Part shown: piece by piece, positions 1 to 11,353 of the stretch
Layout: every line of letters starts with the position of its first letter
How positions within the stretch are numbered: position 1 is the first letter of the stretch
Source: Karstenula rhodostoma CBS 690.94
Taxonomy: Eukaryota > Ascomycota > Dothideomycetes > Pleosporales > Didymosphaeriaceae
DNA: 64,000 bases
Assembly: GCA_010093485.1 (NCBI GenBank)
Contig: MU001501.1
Span: 141,052 to 205,051 of the forward strand
Reading direction: 5' to 3'
The notes under the pieces: generated by a model
Databases searched by the model: none
The model's input: only the letters and a program-made list of their open reading frames with translations
What the model was told of the DNA's origin: nothing
Translations under genes and position numbers: made by a program

Positions 1-1347
1 TCCATACATTGCTCACCGGCAACGTGGTTAGAGTCGCTTTCGTCCTGGTCAAGCTTTGCAGTGTTAGCTTTACTGTGAGTCTTACTGAAGATGTACTTAC
101 GTCCTCGGATTCATTCCACTCGGTAGCATCGTCGTCGTCAATGCCGACGTCGGTCATTAGTGACAAGCACTGGGTTACCATGTCGTTGGTAAAGTTGGGG
201 TCTTTGCGACACATCTGGGGTGAGCAATCGGCAAAGGTTGCCATAAGCTCGAGCGCATTCTGGCGGGGCGTGTCGTCAAGCTCCTTGTCCTGGATAACGG
301 ATACGCTGAACTGAACGAGGCTGTTGAAGAGCGGTTTAAACATCTTGGGCGCAACCTCAGCCAGGTCGATCAAGGAGACCAGCGCTTTGGTGAGCATTTC
401 ACCATCCCCAGATTCCTTGATGGGAGGCAGAATGTTCAAAATCTCGGGAATTAGGGTGTAGTACTTTGACTGAGCGTTCTTCTTGATGGAGCGGAAAAAT
501 GATGCGAATGCCTCCATGGCGGAAATCCGAACCTGGCGGTCTGTGAGCATGTTGCGAACCAACGGAACCCACGAGAACGTACCGAAGTGTCGCTGTCGCC
601 AAATCCGCCCTTGAACGCGGTTATGACCACCTCCTCGTGCTGCTTTTCTATTATGCCAGGCGTAGTAGAGAATATTCTAAAGGCAGTCTCGCGCTGGCCG
701 GCATCGTTCGATTGGCTGGCCTGGAACAATGCGCCCAGCAGCTCATCCCATGCGACACCTGCACCCGTCAGTATTCGCTCGTCTTGTTGCTGCTGAAAGC
801 AAAGTTCGGGTGTCGGCTGCGCCCAGTATGGGAGGCAGAGTAACACCGAGTATCCGAATCTTGGGCCTCGACCGCAAATCAGCTAGATCGTACCTTCGTC
901 TGTGTGTTGTCGCGCGAGCTCGGCCACGGCGTCTCCAATCTTGCTCCGCACCGAAGTGTCCTGCTCTTTTCCTAGACATTGCAGCATGCGTGCACGTATG
1001 GCCTCGCGCTCAGGCTGGTTGAGGGTCAGGAAGGCGTCGACGGTCTGGCCGCTGGCTGTCTTCCGCGGCTTGGAGGACTGGCGCCTGAAGATGACGGCGG
1101 CGAATGTGCGCGTCTGCGGCGTCGGTTAGCTCGAGTATGTGCTGGAAGAGTAACGGGCCCATACTGTCGAGTCTGGGGCGAAGTCTATCTGCTCAGACAG
1201 GCCCATCAAGAGCACGTCGGGCCGCTGGGAGAACCACTCGTCGTTCAACTGCTGCTCGGCGGCCGCCCGCTCCACATTGTCCGACGACTGCAGGCCGCGC
1301 AGGAGGTTGGTGAGGGCGGCGTGCACGTTCTCCGGGAGCGTCGCCAT
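1..1347 (-). CDS. Importin subunit beta-3 (Kap121/Pse1/IPO5 type), 5' part
   Basis: HEAT-repeat karyopherin that carries ribosomal proteins, histones and other cargo through nuclear pores. Only the N-terminal part lies in the window; the gene runs off the left edge. The ATG is at 1347 and the start MATLPENVHAALTNLLRGLQ is typical of the family. Exons read from splice signals: 1165-1347, 894-1113, 583-758, 101-532 and from 53 leftwards. Introns are 1114-1164, 759-893, 533-582 and 54-100, all GT..AG on the minus strand. Joined exons give family-like segments such as RTFAAVIFRRQ and a run about body-level cargo repeats ending in an acidic stretch (WNESED) where human IPO5 also has acidic residues. 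No lesion seen. Identification is by recognition of the N-terminal sequence; the choice between paralogous beta-karyopherins is fairly secure. Confidence 0.88.
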
Positions 1348-2212
1348 GGTGTAGACGTGTGTAGAAAGTGTGTCGACGTGTGTCGTGGGGCTGCTCGTCG
1401 TAGGTGCAGGCCCAGCGGTAAGGCACTAGCAAGTCGTGGCGCTGGCTGGCTCTGTATGGCGGGGCAACCGGGGCGTGGAACCCGTGACAGTGCGGGTGGG
1501 GGCAAAGAAACGGAAGAGGAGGGTGGATTAGATATGCTACAGCTCCGTGAAGCTGTTCGGAGCGCGTTGTTTGTGGGTGCGCGGCGTGGAAAATAGAATT
1601 CCTGGTGGGGGGGAATCTTAGCGTAAAAATGTGGGGGCCTCTCCCTCGACAACGGCCCTCGACAACGGCCCTCGACAACGGCGACAGGGGCAACGAGTGA
1701 GACAGTCTGCTGGATCCGGGGTACCTCGAACGATACTACGATACTACGCCCCTGGACCCAAGACGAGGCACTTGTATGCCTGGAGTTCGTTTGTCTCGCA
1801 AGCATGTCAAGTTCTGCTACAGCCATGCCATGCCGTTGACGTAGACAGCCGTGACCCACTCTTTGTTCTCATGCGTACAGTGCATTCACAGCAGTGCCAT
1901 TGACCCCTTCGCTTCAAGCTTCTGACTCCATCTCGGTTCCGCTAACGAGTCACGGGTCACGACCTTGCTACCTTCCCATGTACTGTTAAAACCGCCTGAG
2001 CCGGACGAATTCATTGCCCATGCCCGAAGCACGAGCAAGCTCAACCCAGAGCATCACACAATCCTTCACTGTTGACTGATTGCAATTCTTTGTCAGAATT
2101 CATAAGGGCACATACGGAGCTTTCTTTACTGCGCTATCACCAGACTCTTCGTCGCACACAAATCGTACAACCCAACAACGGCAAAATAACCATTTCAAGA
2201 GCTAAGAACAAA
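1348..2212. other. Divergent promoter region, with a 3 x 13-bp tandem repeat
   Basis: Shared upstream region of the importin gene (minus) and the MDR gene (plus). At 1643-1681 the unit CCCTCGACAACGG occurs three times perfectly. Open frames crossing this region are overlapping and low in complexity, and I see no gene in them. Confidence 0.6.
1643..1681. repeat. Tandem repeat, 13 bp x 3 (CCCTCGACAACGG)
   Basis: Three perfect head-to-tail copies, about 300 bp upstream of the importin start codon. A minisatellite in a promoter; it could also carry repeated factor sites, but I recognise none. Confidence 0.85.
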
Positions 2213-3256
2213 ATGGCAACCATGCAGGCCTGGCAGTACACCACCCGCAACCACCCCTTCGAATCTAACCTCACCCTCAACAAGGTCCCCAAACTCCGCG
2301 CCCCCTCCAAAAGCACCTCAGACAAGACCCCCAGCATCCTCGTCCGCGTGTACGCCGCCTCAATCAACCCCGCAGACCACAAAGTCCCCCTCACTCCCAT
2401 CGTCGGCTACTTCATCAACTCCAAGCCCGCAACCCCCGGCCTGGACTACGCCGGCGTTGTCGAAACCGTCCCCGCAGGCTGCCCTACCACGCTCAAGCCC
2501 GGCGACAAGGTCCTCGGCCGTCACGAGTGGCCGTACCAGCACGGCGCCCTGGCCGAGTACGTTCTCGGGCAGCCCAACGGGCTCGTCAAGCTCCCGGATG
2601 GGCTATCCTTCGTGCAGGGCGCGGCCATTGGGACCGCCGCGTTGTCTGCGCTGCAGCCATTGGAACTCGCCAATATCAAGGCTGGTGACAGCGTCTTCAT
2701 CAATGGCGGGAGCGGCGGCGTGGGCAGCTTCACGCTGCAGATTGCAAAGTTGCTGGGTGCGGCGCATGTCACTGTTACGTGCGGGCCTGCGAACGTCGAC
2801 CGTATGAAGGCTTTGGGCGCCGACGAAGTCATCAACTACCGCGAGGCTGATGTCGTGGATGTGCTCAAGGCCACCGCAAAGGATACCGGGCGCTTCTATG
2901 ATATCGTGATCGAGAATGTGGGTGCCATTGACACGGTCTACGAGAACTGCCACCATTTCGTCCGGCCGGGAGGCATCTTCGTGCAGGTTTCAGGGACGAA
3001 TATCCTGTTTATCGCGAAGCGCATGGTGTTGCCGGGTTTCCTGAGCGGAGGCAAGAGGAAGTTCAGCTCGTATCTGGCGTACAATACGCCCGATCAATTA
3101 CAAAGGATTGCAGAGTGGGCGAACGAAGGAAAGCTTAGGGTGGAGATCGACGAAGAGTTTGCATTCGAAAACGTGAAGGAGGCTTTTGCGAAGTTGCGGG
3201 GCGGAAGGGCCCAGGGGAAGATTGTGGTGAGGGTGCCTAGGGAGGGGGAGACGTGA
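2213..3256 (+). CDS. MDR-family NADPH-dependent reductase (quinone oxidoreductase-like)
   Basis: Medium-chain dehydrogenase/reductase of about 347 residues, zinc-independent quinone-reductase type. An N-terminal GroES-like fold (LVRVYAASINPADHKVPL) is followed by a Rossmann fold with the nucleotide-binding loop INGGSGGVGSFTLQIAK. The zinc ligands of true alcohol dehydrogenases are absent, so NAD(P)H-dependent reduction of quinones or enones is likely. I place the start at the ATG at 2213 (context ACAAAATGG); the open frame extends in-frame to 2072 but that part has no family resemblance. No intron. A second MDR gene at 53995-54973 is only a distant relative. The physiological substrate cannot be told from sequence. 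Confidence 0.85.
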   Translation: MATMQAWQYTTRNHPFESNLTLNKVPKLRAPSKSTSDKTPSILVRVYAASINPADHKVPLTPIVGYFINSKPATPGLDYAGVVETVPAGCPTTLKPGDKVLGRHEWPYQHGALAEYVLGQPNGLVKLPDGLSFVQGAAIGTAALSALQPLELANIKAGDSVFINGGSGGVGSFTLQIAKLLGAAHVTVTCGPANVDRMKALGADEVINYREADVVDVLKATAKDTGRFYDIVIENVGAIDTVYENCHHFVRPGGIFVQVSGTNILFIAKRMVLPGFLSGGKRKFSSYLAYNTPDQLQRIAEWANEGKLRVEIDEEFAFENVKEAFAKLRGGRAQGKIVVRVPREGET

Positions 3257-3751
3257 GTGGACTGGGATAGACTTGCCAGAGCATATACATCCGTGGATGA
3301 ACAGCATCAGCTAATGTAATCATCCGCTTAGAACCATACAAACCAGACCACGACTCCTCATGCCGTGTAGGAAAATAAGCTTGTGTTTACTCGCGTACTG
3401 CTACAAACATATACTCACCGTGGGGCTAAGTTGCTGTACCTTCAGAACGGACACCAACCATCACCTGGGCCCTGCATGTACCCCAGGATGCTACCAACGT
3501 TGCGGTTCCTCCGAAGCCAAACCTCGGGCTAATGAGCACGCCAATCTGATCGCGCTATATATACCCCGCATCGATCTTCAAGATCCCGTCTCGCGACATC
3601 ACTTTAGGCCTCGAATACCCCGAACCTAACCAACGGGCACAATTCCTCCGAAGACTAGCATCACTCGTGCATCTCCCGTTCTTCACAAAACCTCACCACG
3701 CCTTCATGATGAGCTCCAAGGACAATTCCGAAGCACTTCGGCCCATCCGCT
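3257..3751. other. Intergenic: 3' end of the MDR gene and CE16 promoter
   Basis: No coding potential that I trust. It holds the TATA-like element listed separately, and the upstream region of the secreted esterase gene. Confidence 0.55.
3555..3563 (+). promoter_or_regulatory. TATA-like box (TATATATAC) of the CE16 gene
   Basis: A TATATATA core about 195 bp upstream of the esterase start codon. Strong TATA boxes are typical of regulated secreted-enzyme genes in these fungi. The transcription start is not known. Confidence 0.45.
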
Positions 3752-3757
3752 GTGACC

Positions 3758-4786
3758 ATGAAATCGTCGCCAGCTATCGCGCTCGCGCTCGCCGCCTACG
3801 CCTCCGCGACACCAACATATACCAGCCATAAAAATGCCTTCAACTGGCCATCAACTAAGCAACTGATTGCCTTCGGCGACTCCTACACCTTCATCCAAGG
3901 TACCGCCGGCCACCCAAACTACTCCTTCATCGGCGACGCCCTCAACCCTGCCTTCACGCCCGCGGATCTCCTCGTAGACCGCATCGTGCAGAACCTCACC
4001 GGCACCGCAGAAGGCGGGCCAAACTGGGTCGAATTCCTGACAAGCTGCGGTGTCAAGCCCGGTCTCACCTCGCCACGGAAGTGCAAGAAGCAATTGTGGG
4101 ATTTCGCCTACGCGGGCGCGAATACGATCGAGGACGCGAGTTTTACGCCGCTGCATCACGACCACACGCTCGCGCTGGAAAAGCAGGTAAAGCAGTTTGT
4201 GGAGTATGGGGATCCTGCCCTGGTGTCTACCCACACGGTGAAGAAGAAGAGCGATGTGTTGGTCGCGTTCTGGATCGGTATCAACGATATCAACGATTTG
4301 GTGAAGCTGCGGGGGCGAAACGCGACGTTCGCGCCGCTGTATGAGCGCGTGCAGAGTAGGCAGTTCGATCTTGTGAAGCAGGTGTATGACCTGGGGTATC
4401 GCCACTTCCTCTTCGTGAACCTCCCGCCGCTGGACCGGGGGCCGTCGCCGTCCGTGAATGCGTCGATGGTGGCGGAGTTCAATACCATACTCAAGACGCA
4501 CGCGGATGGTTTTCAGAAGGGACAGAGAGATGCGACGGTCCTGCAGTTCGATGTGAACACCGTGCTGAACGGTGTGCTGGATGCGTATAGGGCGTATGGC
4601 TTCAAGAACGTGACGGGCTTCTGTGCTGCGTACAATCAGCCGGATATCGTGACTGATCCGGGGAAATACGGGTGCTCACCGCTGGACACGTACTTCTGGT
4701 ATAATTCGGGGCATTTGACGAGTCGGACGCATGAGATTTTCACCGGGGAACTGGAGAAGTTTTTGAAGGGAAAGAGTAGAGGTTAG
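3758..4786 (+). CDS. Secreted GDSL esterase, carbohydrate esterase family 16-like
   Basis: Single-exon gene of about 342 residues. The start MKSSPAIALALAAYASA is a short signal peptide (an in-frame ATG two codons earlier at 3752 is the alternative). The SGNH blocks are all visible: block I FGDSY with the nucleophile Ser near residue 43, the Gly block (YAGANT), block III GIND with the oxyanion Asn, and a C-terminal SGHLTSRTH with the catalytic His and a preceding Asp. This order and length fit CE16 acetylesterases that remove acetyl groups from hemicellulose oligomers outside the cell. N-glycosylation sequons are present (NYS, NLT, NAT, NVT). The role in plant cell-wall breakdown is inferred from the family. 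Confidence 0.85.
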   Translation: MKSSPAIALALAAYASATPTYTSHKNAFNWPSTKQLIAFGDSYTFIQGTAGHPNYSFIGDALNPAFTPADLLVDRIVQNLTGTAEGGPNWVEFLTSCGVKPGLTSPRKCKKQLWDFAYAGANTIEDASFTPLHHDHTLALEKQVKQFVEYGDPALVSTHTVKKKSDVLVAFWIGINDINDLVKLRGRNATFAPLYERVQSRQFDLVKQVYDLGYRHFLFVNLPPLDRGPSPSVNASMVAEFNTILKTHADGFQKGQRDATVLQFDVNTVLNGVLDAYRAYGFKNVTGFCAAYNQPDIVTDPGKYGCSPLDTYFWYNSGHLTSRTHEIFTGELEKFLKGKSRG

Positions 4787-4882
4787 AGGAGGTGGGATCG
4801 AATTGAAAATACTTCATGGCGGCGTAGTTATAGGAGACTATGCTTTACGTCTGAGTACAGTGTAATGCCCCTGGAGGCCCCC

Positions 4883-6121
4883 TCACAGCATATACACCCT
4901 CCCCTCATCCCCCCTAATCTCATCCTTACAGAACGCTTCCCACCCTCTCTCCCACCCCTCCATCCCCTCGCCCCACACCAACTTCGTCCCTTTAATAGCA
5001 CCCTGCTGCACAAACCCCTCCCACGCCCTGTCAAAATCCTCAAAGTACTTCTGCCCCCCAACCTCAATGCCCTTCTCCCGCAGCGCATTCGCATTGACCT
5101 GGCACCCCTCACCCCTCTCCCCCCGGGCCTTCATCAACACCTCCGCCTTCGCCGGCCGATTCTCCCCGCCAACGAAGAACCTCGCAAGCGGCACGCCCGC
5201 ACCCTCCAACGCCTCCGTATACGCCGCCATAACCCCCGGCCTCGCGCCAAAATCCAGCAACACCACCTTCCGCGGCGCCGCCTCCCGCACCACCTCCACG
5301 ACCCTCCCCGCCTCCCCATTCAGCAGCACCTCGTCGTAAAACCCACACGCCCCCAGCAGCCCCCGCGACGCCTCCGACCCCACGCCCACAACCACCCTCG
5401 GCTGCTGCCCCTCCGGCCGCGCCCTCCTCACCGCATACGCAAACCCCATCGCCGTCTTCCCCCCACCATTCAGCACGACCACCGCCGCCCCCTCTAACCT
5501 CGCCTCCTCCGCACCCCACGCCCCCTCCCCCATCCGATGCACCCTCGCGCCCTCCTCCCACCCAAACCCAAACCGACTAAGATTATACCCCGTCCCAAAC
5601 AGCACCTGCATCAGGGCATCCCACCCCAGCGCCTCCCTCCCCCTCTCCTTCACCAACACCTCCAACGGCGCATGTACAGAAAGCCGATTATATATCTTCA
5701 AGAGATGCTGTCTGTGCGCACTCGTCACGACGACCTGGCGCGCGAACCCCGCCTCCTCGACGCCCACGTCCCACGGCCCCGTCCGGACGTGCACGTAGCC
5801 GAAGACGCTGGCGCCCGCGGCGACGCCGGGGAATGTGCTTTCGAGGACTTCGGCGTAGCCCCAACCGGCGGCGGTGGCGTAGGTGCTGCGGTCGGCGTAG
5901 GGCGCGGGGGCGTCTGCGGGGATCGGGTAGACGTCCCACCAGCCGAGGGCGAAGCCCATGTTGGCGTAGGTGAGGTTGTTTGTTGTGAGGCCGAGGAGTT
6001 TTGTGCGGAGGCGGAGGGAGGAGGGGGCGAGGGGGTTGGGGGAGGGAGGCGGGAGGGTGACGAGGTGGTGGGTGGAGTAGTCGCCTTTGGTGAAGACGTG
6101 GATTTGGGGTGGTGAGGCCAT
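4883..6121 (-). CDS. DUF2855 family protein
   Basis: Single-exon gene of 412 residues starting MASPPQIHVFTKGDYSTHHL. The segments LLGLTTNNLTYANMGFALGWWDVYP and WGYAEVLEST match the fungal/bacterial DUF2855 family, which is distantly like MDR dehydrogenases. A glycine-rich turn NGGGKTAMGFAYAVRR near residue 220 followed by VVVGVGSEASRGLL has the look of a nucleotide-binding Rossmann fold. No enzyme activity is established for this family as far as I know, and none is assigned here. Codon use is strongly G/C at third positions, so several long shadow frames lie on the other strand. It converges on the CE16 gene with about 100 bp between stop codons. Confidence 0.82.
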   Translation of the reverse strand: MASPPQIHVFTKGDYSTHHLVTLPPPSPNPLAPSSLRLRTKLLGLTTNNLTYANMGFALGWWDVYPIPADAPAPYADRSTYATAAGWGYAEVLESTFPGVAAGASVFGYVHVRTGPWDVGVEEAGFARQVVVTSAHRQHLLKIYNRLSVHAPLEVLVKERGREALGWDALMQVLFGTGYNLSRFGFGWEEGARVHRMGEGAWGAEEARLEGAAVVVLNGGGKTAMGFAYAVRRARPEGQQPRVVVGVGSEASRGLLGACGFYDEVLLNGEAGRVVEVVREAAPRKVVLLDFGARPGVMAAYTEALEGAGVPLARFFVGGENRPAKAEVLMKARGERGEGCQVNANALREKGIEVGGQKYFEDFDRAWEGFVQQGAIKGTKLVWGEGMEGWERGWEAFCKDEIRGDEGRVYML

Positions 6122-6617
6122 TGTGGGGTGTTTGTGTGTATGAGATCGTGCTATTGTGGTGAGGTGGTGGGTGTGAGATGCGGCGTAACTCTTGCACGTG
6201 GGATGCGAGATGCGTCGCAGGGAAGTGAGGGACGTGGTGGTATGGTTGTTCGATGTGATGTGATATTCTTGCAGATACTGCGTCTCTATATACTACCTGG
6301 TGCATATACTTCCGGATTTGGACGATGTAGAAAAGGGCTGGGTGGAGTACCTAACGTTATGCTTACAGGCTGTACTCAGATGCTTTAACCACTTCGAGGT
6401 ATAGCTTACTTGGGATGGAGTGGAGTTCCGCCGTTATCGTACGTAGCGGAGCAGGGAAGAGCATCAAGCCGTACAAGGTACAAGCGAGCCTCGCGAAGGT
6501 GCTTGGGTTATGGCAGCCAGCATCAACAGCAAAAAAGTTCACGAAAACCAGTCTGACAAAACGTCCTTTGAGGGTATCAACAGCCAAACAGCCTGCGCAT
6601 CAAAATCCATTCGCTTC
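6122..6617. other. Intergenic, no feature recognised
   Basis: Upstream region of the DUF2855 gene and 3' flank of the permease gene. No gene or repeat seen. Confidence 0.5.
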
Positions 6618-8183
6618 CTAAAAGATACTATTATCCGCACACGTAAACGGCCCATTCAACGTGCTCTCCGGATCATTAAACACATCAATCAACGCCTTCA
6701 AACTCGTATACAGCCCGCCCACGTTCAAAAACAGCGTCAGTCCCAAAATCGCATAATTGACACACGCCAACGTGATCTTCCTCGGGGTAGAGAACTGCAC
6801 TTTCCAATTCAGATGCAGCCAGAACAGGCTCGTCAGGCCGAACGTAAACCACGAGATGAAGATTGCGGAGCTGATGTTTAGGATGGAGCTGAAGATGGGG
6901 ATGGCGTTGGAGACGACGAAGGTGACGACCCAGAAGAGCGTGCCGGTGCCGACCCACAGCGACCACGTGAAAGCGTTATGGACGTTGACCTGGTCGGGCT
7001 TGAACTGCCGCATGACGGCGATGTACATGTATTTTATAGCTGTGATGCCGATGATAAGGCCGGTGCCGAGGACGGAGGGGATGAGGATGCCGTAGGCGAT
7101 CTTCGCGGGTATGACGGGTGCGGAACCTAGGGCGGGTGAGGTCACGGCGTCGCCTGCGAGGCCGTAGATGACGCACGCGACGACGACGTAGACGACGACT
7201 TCAAACGACTTCTGCATGAAGAGCGCGGGCGGGAATTCCTTCTCTGGGTGCCGCATCTCGGCCATGACGCTCATGAAGGACTGGTTTCCGGCGAAGGCGA
7301 AGGCGATGTTGAGGAGCGCGTTGACGGTCTCGACGAAGTTGGGTTTGCCGACGAGGGTGATGTGGACGTCAAACCCTGGCGGTTCCTGAGGGCCTGCCAC
7401 GCCGAGGGCAATCATGACGATGAGGACGGCGGCGACGATGGAGATCGTACAAATCCATGACATGGCTGCGGCGAAGGTGAGCTTTCGAGGGAGACAGAGC
7501 AGCCAGCATGCTATTCAGAGTCAGTATTCGGACAAATACCCATGTAGGGTTCAACTCACCGACATGCGGAAATGCTAAAAATGCGACCGTGCAAAGTGCA
7601 TGCCCGGAGAGCGTGTTCAAAGCGATCGACATCGTGATATTCGCGGAGGCGCAGATGAGGACCAAGTTAAAGATAAACGCAACACCAAGGAAGTACTCGA
7701 ACTTTTTCCCTCCGATATACAGCGCGCAATCGACCAAGTTCGTAACCATAGGATATCTGATGGATGATTAGATGCCTTCCCGACTAACTCAAACCACATA
7801 CTGGAAACTTACCTTCGGTAAAATTGAACCATGATATATCCACAGTACGTCGTCAATCCTCCAAATCCAATGATGGCGATGATTCCAGGAATAAGACCGA
7901 GCGTCTTTAGTGCAGATGGTAGACTGAGCACACCGATTCCGACTTCAATGGTGATAAGAATTACGCATGCCCGCCATCTTCCAAGCGTCCGGTAGTTCTC
8001 TTGCGATGGATATTCGTTCGCTCCAGCGTGCGCGTCTCCTGTCCATCCCGTCCGAATGGGCTGCTGATGACCGAGCTCTTCGTCTTTTTCGACGCTCAAA
8101 GGGTCCTCTGATGGATAGTAGGGCGGTGCCTCCGTCGGTGTTTCTCGTCCGTCTTTCTTGCGGAGGGCACTGAGGACGCCCAT
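6618..8183 (-). CDS. Amino-acid permease, Aa_trans (AAAP) family, Mtr-like
   Basis: Plasma-membrane amino-acid/proton symporter of about 486 residues in three exons: 7813-8183, 7560-7756 and 6618-7510 (introns 7757-7812 and 7511-7559). The N-terminal tail (MGVLSALRKKDG...) is hydrophilic. The first membrane segment begins RACVILITIEVGIGVLSLPS, which is the family's unwound first helix, followed by about ten more hydrophobic segments. The second junction joins FPHV to ACWLLCLPRKLTFAAAMSW, a block I recognise from Neurospora Mtr-type neutral amino-acid permeases. The start at 8183 is chosen by family length; the frame stays open upstream to 8405 but without similarity. Substrate range is not determined by sequence. 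Confidence 0.87.
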
Positions 8184-9240
8184 GGTAGCGGAGTAAAATG
8201 GGTCGTGGGAGCAAAGGGTCGAGCGAAGGCTCAAGAAGACATGAGTTGCACGTCTATATAGTATGATGCGTGATATCACATCTCCTATATCGGCCTCAAG
8301 CTCTTCAAGGTTTGCCTCAACCGTGCACCCTCCGTTAGTCTCATCTTCATCCTGGAAGGTCTCGCCGCTCGCGAAGAAAGGGTCGGACCACCTCTTCCGT
8401 CTCAAGTATCACGGCGGTCTGCTCCTAGAACGCACTGCAGGGACTCGCCAGTGCGGAGTGCATGATGCGGGGGATTGGCACGAAGCCAGACTGTCATTCT
8501 CAGGTTCTGGTATCCATCTCAGCGTCCTTGCCAATGTTTCTGGAAGGTCAGTGTGCAGGTGCTGAAATGAGGCGAGTGGGTCATCGTGAGTAATAGTTTG
8601 GTGATGCGAGGCAACCGTGACGTTCCGTGATCCACATTTCTGTAAAAGTCTTCTAGAAAAGCTCCCCGGTCGGCCTTGGCAGGGTCGCGGCAGCTTGCGG
8701 CGTGCAAAAAGTCCATCGGATGTTCGTCGCGTGTACAACGCAAGCGAACGGTCGCTTGGGGGGAAGCATGCCGCGATGGTGGTGTGAGAAGGTCGTTGCT
8801 GGTTCGCCTTGGCGACTTTTGCTGACGACACTAGCAGGCAAGTCAATGTAACTTTGATTAGTCTAATCATGCTTCACGGAATAACGAGGATGGGTTTGAG
8901 CTATGTACAAATGGTGAGACCGTTCCCATGTTAGAGTGCCTGGGGTTGGGCATGTTTCGATACTTCGCAGTCAAGGATATCGCTGCGGAAACCATGTTGA
9001 AGACTTCACGACAGTTGGAGACTTCTCCGTTGTGGCGGTTACAATTCAGTGTAGCAAATTGTGTTGCGCTGAGCAGAAGCTAAAATAATTACATTCCAAT
9101 AAACCTTTACAACTACCCTTTCCTCGAGTACAGAGCTACTCTACAGAACCATGCATCTGGGATATCAAGCACAAAAACCAATGCAACGATCGGCGCGCTC
9201 ATACGCGTCTAAACATCAAAAACCATCCTCCTGAATACCT
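8184..9240. other. Intergenic region of about 1 kb, no gene recognised
   Basis: Upstream region of the permease gene and 3' side of the CBS/PB1 gene. Several overlapping short frames at 8409-8870 have no domain-like composition and I treat them as chance. Confidence 0.5.
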
Positions 9241-11353
9241 TTATCGACTCGACGCCCTGCCAAGTGCGAACACAGCGATGATCACGACAGCCAAACCAGC
9301 AATAGCACCTGGAAGCAGGAGTTCGTTGGGGACGCCGCCGATGAGTTCTGCAGTTTCCTGCTTGCCAGCCGTGGGTTGGCGTCGGACCTGGCGTGGTTGC
9401 TCTTCCTCTTCCTCGTCGAAAAATTGCTTGCGTTCTCGCAGGACGGACTCGGGGGGAGTGACGGGCTTGGATAGTGCGGGTTGAGGTTCAACAGTAGCAG
9501 GTAGAGGCGGGTCCTTCGGGTCGTGAACGAATAGATCAACCTTCTCTCGGTGTGCCAAACGCGAGAGACCAATTGCCTCGACCAGGTCTTCGTTAGTGGT
9601 AATCGACACAGTATCACCCTCGTTGTCAAGATAGCTGAGGGCGAATCCGGACTTTGATATTCTCCCGTTCTCAAAGGTGGGGATGCCGCCAAGGGTTTCG
9701 ATGTCTTCCGATCCGAGTTTTGCCGCTACGTGGGAGATGAGTTCCTCAATTCCGGCGGACGCGGTAACCTGAAGACGGTGGACGCGACCGCTCGGAGCCT
9801 TGAACTTGAAAGCGAAAGGGGTGTCTTCAAGGGGGGTGAGTGGTGTGACACCCAAGGCAGAAGGGTCCGGTGAGTTCCCGACGTGCGAGGCAGAGTCGTT
9901 CGGGAGGACACTGTCCCCGCGATCCACAAGGTGGGGTCGATGCACATCATGAGATACCATTGAGCGATGGTCAGGCGTACCAGGCGCGACGTTGCTGCGT
10001 CCCTCGCCCGACATCATTGATTCCGTCTCATTGTCCAGCGACAACCAAAACTTGTTCCATGCCGGACCTTCACCATCTTGGGTGCTGATGTTGTTGATCT
10101 GACCATGTTAGATTATTTTTGTCGAGGTAAAGCCCGGACTTACTTGGTCTAGAGTAGCATAGGTCAACTTCAAAACATCGACCATGCCAACAATCTCTCC
10201 TGCGTCACTCATAACCGGCAGGTTCAAGTAATGACCATCGTGCATCTTTCGGAGCGCTGCTTGGATGCTCATGTCCATTGGCGCAAAGTCGGGGTGTGGC
10301 GTCATGACACGCACGACGCTGCAGGTTGCAGGGTCGAGCCCAGCGGCGATGACGCGCAGGACTACATCTTTACTGGTGAAGATACCAGTAATTTGACCTT
10401 GGTCCTGCACTAAAACGGCAGTCGTATGGTTCTCCTTCATCAGAGTGGCAGCCTCCTTGACCGATGTTCGCACCGACACAGTGGTCGGTGGCAGCCCGTT
10501 CAGGACCGACTCGAGTGTAGGACCGGACATTTTTTGCCTGATAGCCTCCACGTACTGAATAATCTGCTGCGGCTGGCTGGAGCCCATCTCCGCCTGTACA
10601 CCCTCCAGAGCATCATACAGTTTCCGCGACGAGCTGTAAGCGCGTTCAAGCTTCTCCATTGCATCGTAGAAACATTTGGTGATGTCTAGGATGCCGGAGA
10701 TGTCGTGGTTCTCGTCCATGACAGGCAAATGTCGGAAGCCTTTCCGGACCATGAGATCCAGAGCATCCGTAGCACTTGTATCCGTCTTCGCGCAGAGCGG
10801 GTTCTTGGTCATGATCTCCTCGATGGTGATGCTCGAAGCTTTGATACCTTGGCCAACCACGCGGAAGGCCAAATCTTTTGCGGTAAAGATACCGGCAATG
10901 CGGTCATCGTCATCAGTGACCAGGACACAGTCCTCCCTCTTGGCTGCCATCAGCTGGGCGGCTTCGGCGACGGTTGTGTTTGGCTTGATCTGCAGGGCCT
11001 GGCTCGGCTTGAGAGCGAGAACGGTACCCGGGGGCGCTTTCTTTGACGTGCGAACGCGGCCACCGAGGTTCTTCTTCTTGCTCAGGTCCGCGTCGATCTT
11101 GCGGCGAATTGCCTGCCAATGTTAGTATGCGTCGAACTCCTATTCAGGAGGTATCCATAGCGCGTACCTCGTCTCTCTTTGTTTGTTTCGCCCGGCTGGC
11201 ACTGAGTGTCGAAGTGCCCGCATCGCTCTGGGATATGTGGTGCTCAAGGGATGGCCGAGGGATGCTGGAAGGACTTTCGGCGAACTGCGCGGCTAGGTGC
11301 TGGCTCTTCGGGCGGTTTTTAGGGGTGCCTCTCATGGTGCCGGTGTGAGACAT
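9241..11353 (-). CDS. CBS- and PB1-domain membrane protein (S. pombe Mug70-like)
   Basis: About 670 residues in three exons: 11168-11353, 10144-11112 and 9241-10098 (introns 11113-11167 and 10099-10143). After a Ser/Lys-rich N-terminus come four CBS motifs in two pairs: QLMAAKREDCVLVTDDD / TDALDLMVRKGFRHLPVMDE and AATLMKENHTTAVLVQDQ / ALRKMHDGHYLNLPVMS. Next is a linker, then a PB1-like domain (FKFKAPSGRVHRLQVTAS with acidic cluster) at about 480-560, and a single C-terminal hydrophobic anchor (PGAIAGLAVVIIAVFALG) ending in ASSR. CBS pairs usually bind adenosine nucleotides. The architecture is conserved in ascomycetes; the name Mug70 refers to the S. pombe homologue. Function is little known. 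The C-terminal anchor suggests a tail-anchored membrane protein. Confidence 0.86.

Noticed and set aside
2072..2212. N-terminal extension of the MDR gene
   Set aside because: In frame, but no family similarity and a better start context exists at 2213.
8409..8870. 153-codon minus-strand frame upstream of the permease
   Set aside because: Basic, Ser/Arg/Leu-rich composition without features; it lies in a promoter region.
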